Positions 1 to 10,008 of a DNA stretch of 63,565 nt are shown piece after piece. Made by a program: the position numbers and the translations under genes. Source of the DNA: Armatimonadota bacterium (lineage in GTDB: Bacteria; Bacteroidota; Ignavibacteria; OLB7). The stretch covers positions 1 to 63,565 of the forward strand of contig JADZEY010000098.1 in NCBI GenBank assembly GCA_020850315.1, written 5' to 3'. The notes beneath the pieces are model-generated. The model had not been told where the DNA came from. It ran no database searches and was given only the letters and a program-made list of their open reading frames with translations. The first letter of the stretch is position 1; the number at the start of each line of letters is the position of its first letter.

Positions 1-102
1 CAAATACAACGCAATTGCCAACCACTATCTGTATGGGCCATGACGGCCTATAATTACTCGACCATCACGTTCAATCTACCAACTTCCAATGATAAGTTAG
101 CC

Positions 103-999
103 ATGAAGACAACAACCACTACCTTTTGCAAACTGCACCTGCTTATCCTTGTAACCCTTGCACTTACTCCCCTCATAGGAGTAGCTCAGCCCCATGAGCC
201 ATGTAACTGTGTTTGCCCAAGCGTTACACCAATTCAGGGACAGGGAAGTGATTATCTGGGATCATCAGCCTCAGGGGTACTCCCTTGCCCAACCGATATT
301 CAACACATTTACGAACTCCATGATGGTTGCACCAACCTCTACATCGCTATCACCAACTGCAACCACCGCTCATTTTCTGAAGTGAAACTCAGAATTAATA
401 ACTGGCAATGTGTACCCTATCCTGTTAAGGTTTATGATAATAGAGACCCCGCAGAACCGGATCTTATAGCAACAATACCAGCATACAACGATCAAGTCAG
501 CCCCTACCCAGAGATTATAATTCCAATTGATCCAGCTTTACTGCCATGTGCAACACTGGTTATTCCCCTAAGGGTCTGTGGCTTAAAATTCGGTGTTGGT
601 AGTCCATGCAGAGATTGTGGCCTTGATTTTGGTATTACTATCGAACACCCCAACCCCGCAAACCCTGCTGAAGATGCGCCATGCCGCATCCCTTTCAGGA
701 TAAACTTTACTGGAACGCCTGCTGGGTTACCTACCACCTTGCTACCGCGACTGCTTTCTGTTGTGCCAAATCCTGCCCGCGATGTCGTCAGGGTTGATCT
801 TGATCATCCCATCACTACTAGTGTTGCGACTATCTATCGCATGGATGGCTCTATTGCGTATCGCAAAGATATTGCAGCAACCGAAGCAGCACCTTCTTCG
901 GTGTCAATTGGGGTTAATGATCTGCCATGTGGAGCATATTTACTCGAAATTGCTGAAGGTGCAATGAAATCAACCGGGATTTTCACCGTCCATAAGTAA
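103..999 (+). CDS. Secreted Cys-rich protein with T9SS C-terminal sorting domain
   Basis: No enzyme family is recognised. The frame is open from 40, but the ATG at 103 gives a standard signal peptide (MKTTTTTFCKLHLLILVTL..., cleavage near GVAQ-P), so it is preferred. A cysteine cluster (CNCVCP) follows the signal, and further cysteine pairs lie in the middle of the protein. The last 80 or so residues start at VVPNPARD and end in YLLEIAEGAMKSTGIFTVHK, the beta-sandwich pattern of T9SS type A sorting domains. The product is therefore probably exported across the outer membrane and anchored or released there (family knowledge). A strong terminator directly follows, so it ends its own transcription unit. 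Its codons are more AT-rich than those of recQ downstream. Promoter and true 5' neighbour lie outside the window. Confidence 0.75.
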   Translation: MKTTTTTFCKLHLLILVTLALTPLIGVAQPHEPCNCVCPSVTPIQGQGSDYLGSSASGVLPCPTDIQHIYELHDGCTNLYIAITNCNHRSFSEVKLRINNWQCVPYPVKVYDNRDPAEPDLIATIPAYNDQVSPYPEIIIPIDPALLPCATLVIPLRVCGLKFGVGSPCRDCGLDFGITIEHPNPANPAEDAPCRIPFRINFTGTPAGLPTTLLPRLLSVVPNPARDVVRVDLDHPITTSVATIYRMDGSIAYRKDIAATEAAPSSVSIGVNDLPCGAYLLEIAEGAMKSTGIFTVHK

Positions 1000-1005
1000 T
1001 TTCTC

Positions 1006-1049
1006 AAACATCCATGGCCTAAACAGCATGTTAGGCCATGGATGTTTTT
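1006..1049 (+). terminator. Intrinsic terminator after the first secreted protein
   Basis: A perfect 17-bp stem (1006-1022 with 1031-1047) has an 8-base loop and runs into T residues. It lies 7 bases after the stop codon of the upstream gene. The A-rich left arm and T-rich right arm would let it work on both strands. Confidence 0.9.
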
Positions 1050-1084
1050 CATTGCCAAATAAACCACATCAAAGCTATAACACC

Positions 1085-2632
1085 ATGGACACAATTGCTA
1101 TTTACCATAAGAACACACGCTTGTTTATCATATACAGCATAAGTGTTGTCGTATATCTTTTATATGGCATTCCTATTCTTTACTCACAAATCACCACCAA
1201 TCCCAGCACTATTGACTTAGGGATCATGGGTTATACGCAAGCAACATTTAATGGCGCATCTAATATGTTTTCATTTGAGATTATCAATCAAAGTGCAGAT
1301 GATATTTATGTTGGCTCAATAGCGTATGTTCCTGATCGTGGTCGTGGATACCTACTGCATGGAATTAATCCGTGGAGTGAAGGTATTTTTGGGCCTTATC
1401 AACGCGTATGGCAATCATTTTATATAAAATCCAAAGACACCGGGATTATCTCTGGCAACTTAGTTATTCCGGTATTTTCAAGAAAAAAAGCAAATCATGA
1501 CACTATAAAAATTCCGATTTCTGGTAGAATTGAAAAATTGTCTTACCCGTTTCTTACTGATATTTATTTACCAGATCTATTTACTACCAGATGCAGTAAA
1601 AGCCCTATCACAAGTTCATCCACCTACTATATGGGATTAATTAATCCAACCGACGATACATTAACTATTATAGATATTAGCTCAGAAGCCGAAAATGGTG
1701 TTAGTTTGAGAATCAATAGCACTCTTAGTGTTTATGATACTATTGGAACAATCATCAATAGGAAAGAACCTATTCCTACACGTAAAACCGTACTTCCAGC
1801 AATCGTATTACCAACAATGCCAGTCCATTTCTCTATGGAAACAGGCATATTCTGGCTTCCGAACAGCACAGCAACGGTTCGGGCTACCTTGCTGCGCCCG
1901 AATGGCGATACCATTACTGCCCGCTCCAACATCCGCTTTGGCTATGCTACCTTTACTCAAAAACTCATCCTTGTTGGCCCCGACCGCTACCCACTCTACA
2001 TTCGCTATAACCAAGCCGATTCTACTTCCCTCCCCCTCAGGGCTATTTTTAATCAAGTCCCGGCTGAACAATTATCTCTAGATCAAATTGTTTTCCGTGG
2101 GCCACGTAGCACCCAATTTTCTCTTATCTCTAACGATCCCACGCTCCCACCAGTTCAATTTCCACTTACCATGAGCTGCGATTCTACCATTGGGCGTTCA
2201 TGGGCGGCTTGGAATATCCGTTTTAACCCAACTCTCCCACCTGGCAGAATGACCGATACCATTGTCGCCCTCTTTTCCTATCGTGATTCTACCACCGGAA
2301 CCGTCGTTCGGGATTCCTCTTGGTGGACGTTTGAAACTGTCGTTTCCGCACCTCTTGCTGCCCCCAATTCAGCACCATTTATCGGAACCCTTCGTGCCTA
2401 CCCGAACCCAACCGCTGGTATGCTACTCATTGATCTCCCAGAGCATTCTGCTGCTTCGGTGAGAATAGATATTATAGATATTACTGGGCAAACTGTACTC
2501 AGCAAAACGATTTCTCAGCCGCCATCAATACTATCGCTCGATATTCACGATCTGCCAAGCGGTTACTACAATATCCTTCTTTCCAACGACAAGCAACGGT
2601 ATTGGAACGGTGACTTTACAGTAGCAAAGTAA
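1085..2632 (+). CDS. Large secreted protein with T9SS sorting domain
   Basis: A 516-residue protein of unrecognised function. The ATG at 1085 (MDTIAIYHKNTRLF) is preferred over the frame's first start at 1028, because 1028 lies inside the upstream terminator hairpin. An N-terminal hydrophobic segment (LFIIYSISVVVYLLYGI) is a signal peptide or anchor. The body is beta-rich and contains sequence like choice-of-anchor or Ig-like surface domains. The C-terminus from about residue 435 (RAYPNPTAGMLLIDL ... FTVAK) is a T9SS type A sorting domain. The first two thirds are strongly AT-rich compared with the GC-rich genes from 5 kb on, suggesting a different history. Only 6 bases separate it from the next gene, so the two are probably co-transcribed. 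Confidence 0.75.
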   Translation: MDTIAIYHKNTRLFIIYSISVVVYLLYGIPILYSQITTNPSTIDLGIMGYTQATFNGASNMFSFEIINQSADDIYVGSIAYVPDRGRGYLLHGINPWSEGIFGPYQRVWQSFYIKSKDTGIISGNLVIPVFSRKKANHDTIKIPISGRIEKLSYPFLTDIYLPDLFTTRCSKSPITSSSTYYMGLINPTDDTLTIIDISSEAENGVSLRINSTLSVYDTIGTIINRKEPIPTRKTVLPAIVLPTMPVHFSMETGIFWLPNSTATVRATLLRPNGDTITARSNIRFGYATFTQKLILVGPDRYPLYIRYNQADSTSLPLRAIFNQVPAEQLSLDQIVFRGPRSTQFSLISNDPTLPPVQFPLTMSCDSTIGRSWAAWNIRFNPTLPPGRMTDTIVALFSYRDSTTGTVVRDSSWWTFETVVSAPLAAPNSAPFIGTLRAYPNPTAGMLLIDLPEHSAASVRIDIIDITGQTVLSKTISQPPSILSLDIHDLPSGYYNILLSNDKQRYWNGDFTVAK

Positions 2633-2638
2633 TGCCCC

Positions 2639-4915
2639 ATGAACATGGCACGAATAATCCTCTTTTTTTTACTTTTTGCAGGGCTACAGATAGCAGTATC
2701 GTCGGCTCAAGAATCTTTTACGGCTGGTAGGTCTTTCGCTATCTGCTTTATGAATAATGAGGATTTGGATAAACCGGGCGCATTGTTTCGGCTGTTTATG
2801 ATCGGCGCACAGCCAGCAACCGGCACCGCGCGATGGGGAAGCGAGCAAGTGCAATTTGCTGTTGAACCGGGGAAAGTGACAACAGTAGATATTCCATTAT
2901 CACTTGCTCTAATCCGGCCTGGAGTGGTGGAAAACAAAGGCATTCTGATTGAATGCAGCGATACTGTGATTGTGTATGGGCTGAACCATGCCTCGGCCAC
3001 CAGTGACGCATTTCTTGGCTACCCTGTCTCAACATTAGATTCTGATTATGTTATCCTTTCTTGGCCAGCGTTTGTACAGAAAAATTATAGCGGTCAAGAA
3101 CCGCCAAGCCAATTTGCTGTTGTGGGAGCCTATGATGATACAGAGGTTGAAATTCATCCAAGTGATTATATCTGGAATTATCGGCCAGATACCGTGATAA
3201 AAGTGCGCATCAATAAAGGTGAAACGTACTTGGTGACTTCGCATACCTTCCAGAACTATGACTTGACAGGCTCAACCGTTCATTCATCAAAACCAGTTGC
3301 GGTGTTTGCTGGGCATAAACGAGCTATTGTCCCACAGTTCAATTATGATTTTCAGAACCACGACCATTTGGTTGAGCAAATGCTTCCGGTTTCACGCTGG
3401 GATAGTGCGGTAGCGATTACGCCACACCCTAGCCCTTCGCGCCCGGCTGATAGAAATATGTTCCGTGTTGTTGCCGCGTTCGATTCAACGGTGTTACGGG
3501 TTAATGGCGTTGAGCGTGCTATCCTCCAGAAAGGGGATTTTTTTCAAGATACGATCCGCAAGGCATATTTTATTTCCGCAAATAAGCCGATTATGGCTGC
3601 TCAGTATGAGATGTCATCCCGCTTTATCTATGAAGGATCGCCAGTGGATCGCGTTGGTGATCCATTTATGGTGCTGGCTCCGCCAATCAGCCAATTCCTC
3701 CCGCATTATGCTTTTATTTCCCTTCCTTTCAACGCTTTCAACAGCCATTACATCACCATTATCACACAAAACGGAGTGGCTGGTGATTTTGAATTGGACG
3801 GTGTCCCGCTCCCCGATACCGTGCAATTCCGATCGGTTGGCAGCAGCAGCTACCGCTACGCTATTTATCCTCTTGAAGAAGGTGGGCATACCATCCAATC
3901 ACGCAGCAACCAGCCGTTTGGGCTGATGGTGTATGGCTACGGGAAAGTAGATTCCTACGGATATCTTGCTGGCATGAAAACGAACCGATTGTTAGATCAA
4001 TTTGACCGGATAAAGCCCGTGGTGGTTAGCAATAAAGGGTTTTGCAACAATAGAACCTACGTGTTCCAAGATACCGGAGAAATTATCAGCGGTTTTTCGC
4101 CGCTTGGAATTGAAGCCACTATCAGCAATGGAGAAATTGAGTCCATCACGTTTTCCGGCGATTCATCGCAGGTATCGGTGACGGTGGGAACCGATGACCC
4201 AACGCAGGAAAACCGCATCACCGTTCGGTATCGCGATCGCAATGGCAACCGCGTAGATTGGAGCGAAATTATTCCACCAACCATCTTCATAACAAAACGC
4301 TTTCTGCCGCGTGGCACAACGAATTTCCATCTTTCCGCTGGCGATCTTTACTGCGATACCATGATTGTTATGAATACCGGACAAACTCCAATTCTATTAA
4401 CACGAGCTTCATTCCAGAATAATGAGTGGTGGTCGGTTGCCCCCGGTGGGCTTCCTTTATCGCTTGATGTTGGCCAGCAGAGTGCGTTTATGTTTTGCGT
4501 GAAAGTTGGCGCAGGGAATCTTGCCGACACCCTAATTCTGCAAGATTCCTGCGGACAACAACAGGCCTACCCCGTTGCGGTGGAACGCTTGGCACTGACC
4601 GGGAACGATAATTGTGGCAATGAAATAAAAGCGAATTCGGTTGCAAGCAGCGGCCCCGAGGGTGTGCTGAAGATTTTTCCTAACCCAGCATCGCAGAATC
4701 AACTTATGCTGCATGTGCGGGCACGCAGTGGCGGGCAGATTGAACTGATTCAAGGCTCGGGGTTGAAGATTTCAACGCTGACGGTTCCACCAACTCCAAT
4801 TCTCTCCCAACTCTCCGTTTCACTTCCCCCGCTTCCTTCGGGGCTGCTGTTGGTTCGGTTTGTTTCCCCCGATGGAAGCATCCTTAGCCAGCAACCTGTG
4901 CTCGTCGCCCGGTAG
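2639..4915 (+). CDS. IgGFc-binding-like secreted protein with T9SS sorting domain
   Basis: A 758-residue surface protein. MNMARIILFFLLFAGLQIAVSSAQ is a clear signal peptide; the ATG at 2645 is a possible alternative start. Residues about 90-460 resemble the IgGFc-binding N-terminal domain family, a repeated-sandwich domain found in large bacterial surface proteins, as seen in the stretch DTVIVYGLNHASATSDAFLG and the following VAVFAGHKRA. Residues about 480-640 look like Ig-like or choice-of-anchor modules. The end (IFPNPASQNQLMLHV ... LVRFVSPDGS) is a T9SS sorting domain. The gene follows the 1085-2632 gene with a 6-base gap. An adhesive or surface-layer role is inference; the domain name does not imply immunoglobulin binding here. 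Confidence 0.75.
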   Translation: MNMARIILFFLLFAGLQIAVSSAQESFTAGRSFAICFMNNEDLDKPGALFRLFMIGAQPATGTARWGSEQVQFAVEPGKVTTVDIPLSLALIRPGVVENKGILIECSDTVIVYGLNHASATSDAFLGYPVSTLDSDYVILSWPAFVQKNYSGQEPPSQFAVVGAYDDTEVEIHPSDYIWNYRPDTVIKVRINKGETYLVTSHTFQNYDLTGSTVHSSKPVAVFAGHKRAIVPQFNYDFQNHDHLVEQMLPVSRWDSAVAITPHPSPSRPADRNMFRVVAAFDSTVLRVNGVERAILQKGDFFQDTIRKAYFISANKPIMAAQYEMSSRFIYEGSPVDRVGDPFMVLAPPISQFLPHYAFISLPFNAFNSHYITIITQNGVAGDFELDGVPLPDTVQFRSVGSSSYRYAIYPLEEGGHTIQSRSNQPFGLMVYGYGKVDSYGYLAGMKTNRLLDQFDRIKPVVVSNKGFCNNRTYVFQDTGEIISGFSPLGIEATISNGEIESITFSGDSSQVSVTVGTDDPTQENRITVRYRDRNGNRVDWSEIIPPTIFITKRFLPRGTTNFHLSAGDLYCDTMIVMNTGQTPILLTRASFQNNEWWSVAPGGLPLSLDVGQQSAFMFCVKVGAGNLADTLILQDSCGQQQAYPVAVERLALTGNDNCGNEIKANSVASSGPEGVLKIFPNPASQNQLMLHVRARSGGQIELIQGSGLKISTLTVPPTPILSQLSVSLPPLPSGLLLVRFVSPDGSILSQQPVLVAR

Positions 4916-5026
4916 CCGCTGCACGGCTGTTTGATGAAAACCGAACCAAACCTTTCCCGTCTGGAAAAAATGTCAGCCCCTAAAATTTCTCTTCCCATCC
5001 CACCGCTTCCTTCGTAGTTTCCCCCC

Positions 5027-7687
5027 ATGCTTGAATCTGCACGACCACATAACGCTACCGAAGCTCTGCAACGCTTCTTTGGTTATCCAGCTTTCCGGCC
5101 TGGGCAGGAGGAGATTATCCAGTCGGCACTTTCCGGGCGCGATACCCTTGTGATTATGCCAACCGGCGGCGGCAAATCCCTCTGCTACCAGGTTCCCGCG
5201 CTTCTGCTGAAAGGCGTTACGCTGGTTGTCTCGCCACTGATTGCCCTGATGAAAGATCAGGTGGATGCCCTTGCCGCACGTGGCGTGCGCGCAACCACTA
5301 TCAACTCCACTCTAGACTTTCCCGAGGTCCGCCAGCGAATGACCGACATCCGCTACGGCCTCTACTCACTGGTGTATGTTGCCCCCGAGCGGTTCGAGAA
5401 TCCAAAATTTCTGGAGCTGATACGCGAGGTTAAGGTCTCGCTGTTTGCTGTTGATGAAGCGCATTGCATCAGCGAGTGGGGCCATGATTTCCGCCCAAGC
5501 TACTTGCGGCTGGGTGAGGCAATCAACGAACTGAACCGCCCGCCAGTGCTGGCCCTGACCGCCACGGCAACCCCCTACGTTCAGGAAGACATCATCGCAC
5601 AGCTTCGACTGAAGGAACCACGCCGGTTTGTGCGCGGGTTCGACCGCCCAAACCTTAGCTACAAGGTCAACACCGCCGATAATAAGGAGCAGGAGCTGCG
5701 GGGCATTCTGAAAAAGGAGATGGCGCGGGACGGCTCAACGATCATTTATTGCGGAACACGGAAAAATGTGGAGAGCATCGGGACGATGCTCCATGCCGAA
5801 CAATTCCCCGTCACTATCTACCACGCTGGGCTTCCCGACCAGAACCGAACAACCGCCCAAGAAGCGTTCATCAGCGGGCGGGCGCGCTGCATTGTGGCCA
5901 CCAACGCTTTTGGAATGGGCATTGATAAAGCCAATGTGCGGAACGTGATCCACATGGACCTTCCCGGTTCGATTGAAGCCTACTACCAAGAAGCCGGGCG
6001 CGCCGGACGCGATGGACAACCAAGCGATTGCACCATCCTGTACCAACCCCGCGACCGCCGTTTGCAGGAGTTCTTCATCCGCAACACCTACCCCGACCGC
6101 TCGGCCATTGATGCAGTCTATGATGCAATGTGGGATATGGTTCGTGTTGGGCTGGGAAGCCGCTACGAAGGGGTGTTTGTGCCAGATGAACGGGACCTTG
6201 TTGGGCGCGCAAAAATTCATGGATCGGCACTGCACGGGATTTTGGGGGCGTTGGAGAAGAACGAGATCATCCGGAAAGTTCGGGCCGAACGATTGGGGGG
6301 GATTCGGTTCCTTGCCGATAGCCGCGAAATCCAACGCTACTACCAGCTGACACGCGACGAGAACCGGAAGAAAACCATCACCGCACTGCTGCGGACGCTT
6401 GGCGGGGCATCGCTTAGCCGCGAAACGTTGTTCAACCCGGAAGACCTTGCACGGAAGCATGAAATTCCGTTCGAGGCGTTCGACCAAAGCCTGCGGGCGT
6501 TGATGATGAGCCGCCTGATCCAATACACCCCCCCCACCGCCGGAACCGGATATCAGTTCATTCAGGAACGGCTGCCGATCCGCAACGTGCGGATTGACGA
6601 ACGCTCCATGGAGCTTTCCCGCAACCGCGCCCTTACCAAACTGGACGCAATGGAACGCTATGCCCAAACCCTGGGCTGCCGCCGTGACTTCATTCTGGAA
6701 TACTTCTGTGCCGAGATTGAAACCGCACGCTGCGGCCGCTGCGATAATTGCATCACCGGGGCCGACCGCAAGCCTGTGGAGCTTCGCCCGCAAACCCGAC
6801 GGGCAATGGAGCAACTGCTGGCCGCTGCCTACGAGCTTGGCGGGCGGTTCGGCAAAATGACGCTGATTGATCTGCTTCGCGGAACCACAAACCCGACAAT
6901 CGCAAAGTTCCGACTGGAGGGCTACCCACGCTATGGCGAGCTGCGCCAGATGGAGCGCCGCGAGCTTGCCGACATTGCCACACAGTTGATGGACAAAGGA
7001 TTGCTGGAGAGCGCGATGGCCGTGAAGCCAACCGTGAAAATCACCCCGGCAGGGCGCGAAGCCGTGGCCCATCTGGTGCTGAAAAAGTTCACCATTGGCT
7101 GGAGTGGCAACACAACCGAGCAGAGCCGAAACCCCAAAGTGTTGGAACTACTTCAGCAGGAGCGCGACCAGCTTGGACGCGCCGAGGGGCTTGGTCCGCA
7201 GGCGATTTGCCCCGATGATCTTCTTCTCTCCATCTCCAACGATCTTCCCACCAGCCGCACCGATTTTATGGAGATTGAGGGGATGACCGAAACGGTGTAC
7301 GGCGTGTGCGGCGCGCCGTTTATTGCGCTGATCCAGAATATCCAAGCCGAGGAAACCTGGCAGGAGGAAACCCCACAAGGAATCCCCGACCGGCTGAAAC
7401 GGACGTACTTGCTGTACCAAGATGGCGGTGATCTTCAGGAGATTGCCCAGCGGTCGTCGCGCCAACCCTCGACCGTCAGCAGCCACATCGAGGAGCTGAT
7501 AACGCTGGGGGTGGAGCTGGATATCCGGCGGTTTGTGCAGCCGGGCATTATCAAGGCTGTTGCCCAGGAGCTTCAGCGCATCCCCAACGTCTCGCTGCGT
7601 GACCTGCGCGGCTTGTTGGGCAATGCCATTGATTACCCCGAACTCCGCATCGCAGCCGCCTGGGTGCGGGCCGGACGGGAAGAATGA
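5027..7687 (+). CDS. recQ: ATP-dependent DNA helicase RecQ
   Basis: A 3'-5' DNA helicase acting in recombination and fork repair. Helicase motif I is MPTGGGKS (K50) and motif II is DEAH at 143-146, followed by CISEWGHDFRPSY, the aromatic-rich loop typical of RecQ. Motif VI is QEAGRAGRDG. The RQC zinc site is visible as C561, C569, C572 and C575, and a winged helix follows. The region near 690-770 sits where HRDC domains occur but is diverged. The C-terminus (about 785-886: DLQEIAQRSSRQPSTVSSHIEELI) is a helix-turn-helix domain of the type found in long RecQ proteins. At 886 residues it is longer than E. coli RecQ because of this tail. Its stop overlaps an ATG at 7684, but the downstream gene probably starts at 7831. 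Confidence 0.96.
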   Translation: MLESARPHNATEALQRFFGYPAFRPGQEEIIQSALSGRDTLVIMPTGGGKSLCYQVPALLLKGVTLVVSPLIALMKDQVDALAARGVRATTINSTLDFPEVRQRMTDIRYGLYSLVYVAPERFENPKFLELIREVKVSLFAVDEAHCISEWGHDFRPSYLRLGEAINELNRPPVLALTATATPYVQEDIIAQLRLKEPRRFVRGFDRPNLSYKVNTADNKEQELRGILKKEMARDGSTIIYCGTRKNVESIGTMLHAEQFPVTIYHAGLPDQNRTTAQEAFISGRARCIVATNAFGMGIDKANVRNVIHMDLPGSIEAYYQEAGRAGRDGQPSDCTILYQPRDRRLQEFFIRNTYPDRSAIDAVYDAMWDMVRVGLGSRYEGVFVPDERDLVGRAKIHGSALHGILGALEKNEIIRKVRAERLGGIRFLADSREIQRYYQLTRDENRKKTITALLRTLGGASLSRETLFNPEDLARKHEIPFEAFDQSLRALMMSRLIQYTPPTAGTGYQFIQERLPIRNVRIDERSMELSRNRALTKLDAMERYAQTLGCRRDFILEYFCAEIETARCGRCDNCITGADRKPVELRPQTRRAMEQLLAAAYELGGRFGKMTLIDLLRGTTNPTIAKFRLEGYPRYGELRQMERRELADIATQLMDKGLLESAMAVKPTVKITPAGREAVAHLVLKKFTIGWSGNTTEQSRNPKVLELLQQERDQLGRAEGLGPQAICPDDLLLSISNDLPTSRTDFMEIEGMTETVYGVCGAPFIALIQNIQAEETWQEETPQGIPDRLKRTYLLYQDGGDLQEIAQRSSRQPSTVSSHIEELITLGVELDIRRFVQPGIIKAVAQELQRIPNVSLRDLRGLLGNAIDYPELRIAAAWVRAGREE

Positions 7688-7689
7688 CC

Positions 7690-7771
7690 CAGCATCTCTC
7701 TCTTCTTTCTCTCTCTTCTTTCTCTCTCTTCTTTCCCCCCCTCTGTGTCCTCTGTGCCTCTGTGGTTCTTT
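7690..7771 (+). repeat. 13-bp tandem repeat plus 'cctctgtg' dispersed repeat arm
   Basis: Three exact 13-bp units (ctctctcttcttt) occupy 7696-7734. They are followed by a run of C and then tctgtgtcctctgtgcc and tctgtggtt. The same sequence forms both arms of the inverted repeat at 30271-30372. It lies between the recQ stop and the start of the next gene, and it explains the Leu/Ser-rich in-frame extension upstream of that gene's likely start. Confidence 0.8.
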
Positions 7772-7830
7772 TTCTCCTTTATTTGCAAAGAAAAGCACCA
7801 TTGCTAAACCTCAATCAACAACCAACCGAT

Positions 7831-9945
7831 ATGCCATTTGCTGCTTCTTTCTGCCTGCTTCTGCTCCTTCTTTTTTCCATTGCTGAACCAGCATATGGCC
7901 AAGATCGCCGCCGCGAAGAGCTTGCCATTTCCGACTCACTTTGGGGGGTGATTACCGCTGCGGCGGGACACCAGAAAATGTTTGGTTTCTCGGAGGACGA
8001 AATGCGCGGGTATGGCCCCGATGAGTTTGTGCTGCGAAGCGTTTGGTCGCTGTTCCGTAATGGCCGAAGCGTCCCCCGGTTTTCTGGGACACTCTCGAAA
8101 AACATGATAGATAACCACAAGGATGCTGCTTCATTGCTCCGCACAGGCTACGGCGTAACCGATATTTCTGCAGCGCGGATGCTGCCAATGGCCCCGGCAG
8201 AATCGTGGGGCGTTGCCCAGTTTCCCGACTCACTTTCTGCCGTTGCCGTCTGGGAGCAACTGCTGGAACAGGATGGAGTTGCCCGCCCCACTCCCACGTT
8301 CCTCCACTATCCGCCACACCTGCAAAAACTGATTGTGCGTCTGCTGCTCGGCATCCGCGAATCGCAGCCGTGGATCAACGCGGCGTTCAATCGCCAGCAA
8401 TTCTTTCACTATTCCGGGCTGGACACAAACGCCCCCTTGGATGAGTGGTATGCCTTTGCCGCAGCCCCCTGGAACGAAGATCGTTTGGGGCAGTCTGCTA
8501 CGTTACGGGACGGCACGTTCCAGGCATTGCGCGCCACCGACCGGCGGTATCTGGCGTTTGGCTCGGCACTGCTGGCGACGCACGTCGGCAACGCCATTGC
8601 GGAGTTCCGAAGCAGTGATTCCGCCCAGCCGATGCCGGCAGTGCAAGGGATGGAGATAACCACCACACTGGGCACTATCCGAATCTTGGGGAGCAATTCC
8701 GACACGGTTTCAACCCCCTCTGTTCTTACGATTGATTGCGGCGGGAACGACCTTTACTTGGGCCGCCAAGCGGTAAACACCCCGTTCCGCGAAACCGCCT
8801 CGGTGCTGATTGACCTTGCTGGGAATGACGTGTACGATAGCGACACCACGCTATCGTTGGCCTGCGGCGTTTTTGGTGTGGCAATGCTGGTGGATATGGC
8901 CGGAAACGACAACTACCGCGTGCGCGAATCGGGGATTGCTTGCGCGTGGTACGGGTCGGGGCTGCTGATGGATATGGCCGGAAACGACCACTACGTGACC
9001 GATAGAGCTTGGGGGGAAGCCGCCGCCCATGTTGGCGTAGCGGTGCTGTCGGATTGGGAGGGCGATGACGAGTACATCTGCGCCCAGCAGTCGCAGGGGA
9101 TGGGGTCCACATTGGGGGCGGGGCTACTGGTGGATGCCGCCGGAAACGACCGCTACATTGCCCGCGACGACGGCAACCCAACCCCTATCTATCTGAACCA
9201 ATCGGTGGCAATGTCGCAGGGGTGCGGCTACGGTCGCCGTGCCGATTTGGGGGATGGCCACAGCCTTGCCGGCGGCGTTGGCGCGCTGGCCGATGCCGAC
9301 GGCGATGATTACTACTCCGCCCCGGTCTGGGCGCAAGGATGCGGCTACTGGTGGGGGGTGGGTATCTGCGAGGATCGGCGCGGAAACGACACGTGGCGTA
9401 GCGGGAAATACTCCATTGGCGCGGCGGCACACTTCGCCATTGGCTGCAAGGTTGATGCCGAAGGGAACGACACCTACGCCGTTGGCTACACCGAAGCCGT
9501 CAACCAATATCTGGGCCACGCCCGCGATGGCAGCATCGGCATAGCGATTGATGGAAACGGCAACGACCAGTACCACCTGAAAACCCACTGCGGCGGCACT
9601 GCCGATTTAGGAAGCCTTGCGCTGCTGTGGGATGCCGCCGGAAACGACCTGTACACAATGGACACGCTGAAAGTAGCCACGGACGACGGCTGGAGCGACA
9701 CCCCACCGTTAGGAGGGGCCAGCGGCTACCCCCCCTTCTACAATTTCCGCGATGACATCCAATCCTACGGAGTTTTTTTGGATACTGGCGGGAAGGATAG
9801 CTATCAACTGAATGAGGCCAACCAGAAGAACATCCCCTGGAAAACAAAGCCAACCGACAACTCCCGATGGCTCTTCACCCGCTCCCCCCGCGAGCGCGGA
9901 ATTGGGATTGACATGGAGTTGAGAAAAACATCAGCAGGGAAATAG
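7831..9945 (+). CDS. Secreted GNDxY-repeat protein
   Basis: A 704-residue exported protein of unknown function. The frame opens at 7684, but the first part translates low-complexity repeat DNA; ATG 7831 gives a good signal peptide (MPFAASFCLLLLLLFSIAEP, cleavage near AYGQ). Residues about 30-280 show no family I recognise. From about residue 305 there are a dozen short repeats of the form (A/G/D)GNDxY or GDDxY: GGNDLY, AGNDVY, AGNDNY, AGNDHY, EGDDEY, AGNDRY, DGDDYY, RGNDTW, EGNDTY, NGNDQY, AGNDLY and GGKDSY. The Asn-Asp pairs recall calcium-binding RTX-like repeats, but the spacing (about 25-45 residues) is much longer than the RTX nonapeptide. No T9SS domain is evident. It may be co-transcribed with recQ. 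Confidence 0.7.
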   Translation: MPFAASFCLLLLLLFSIAEPAYGQDRRREELAISDSLWGVITAAAGHQKMFGFSEDEMRGYGPDEFVLRSVWSLFRNGRSVPRFSGTLSKNMIDNHKDAASLLRTGYGVTDISAARMLPMAPAESWGVAQFPDSLSAVAVWEQLLEQDGVARPTPTFLHYPPHLQKLIVRLLLGIRESQPWINAAFNRQQFFHYSGLDTNAPLDEWYAFAAAPWNEDRLGQSATLRDGTFQALRATDRRYLAFGSALLATHVGNAIAEFRSSDSAQPMPAVQGMEITTTLGTIRILGSNSDTVSTPSVLTIDCGGNDLYLGRQAVNTPFRETASVLIDLAGNDVYDSDTTLSLACGVFGVAMLVDMAGNDNYRVRESGIACAWYGSGLLMDMAGNDHYVTDRAWGEAAAHVGVAVLSDWEGDDEYICAQQSQGMGSTLGAGLLVDAAGNDRYIARDDGNPTPIYLNQSVAMSQGCGYGRRADLGDGHSLAGGVGALADADGDDYYSAPVWAQGCGYWWGVGICEDRRGNDTWRSGKYSIGAAAHFAIGCKVDAEGNDTYAVGYTEAVNQYLGHARDGSIGIAIDGNGNDQYHLKTHCGGTADLGSLALLWDAAGNDLYTMDTLKVATDDGWSDTPPLGGASGYPPFYNFRDDIQSYGVFLDTGGKDSYQLNEANQKNIPWKTKPTDNSRWLFTRSPRERGIGIDMELRKTSAGK

Positions 9946-10008
9946 ATAGGGGATTTTCTCAGCAACAAAGCACCGCGCATTCCTCTTTCTCGGCATTGCC
10001 AGAAGCAG

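Noticed and set aside
5735-7072. 445-codon open frame on the - strand
   Set aside because: Antisense to recQ; low-complexity Gln/Ala/His composition.
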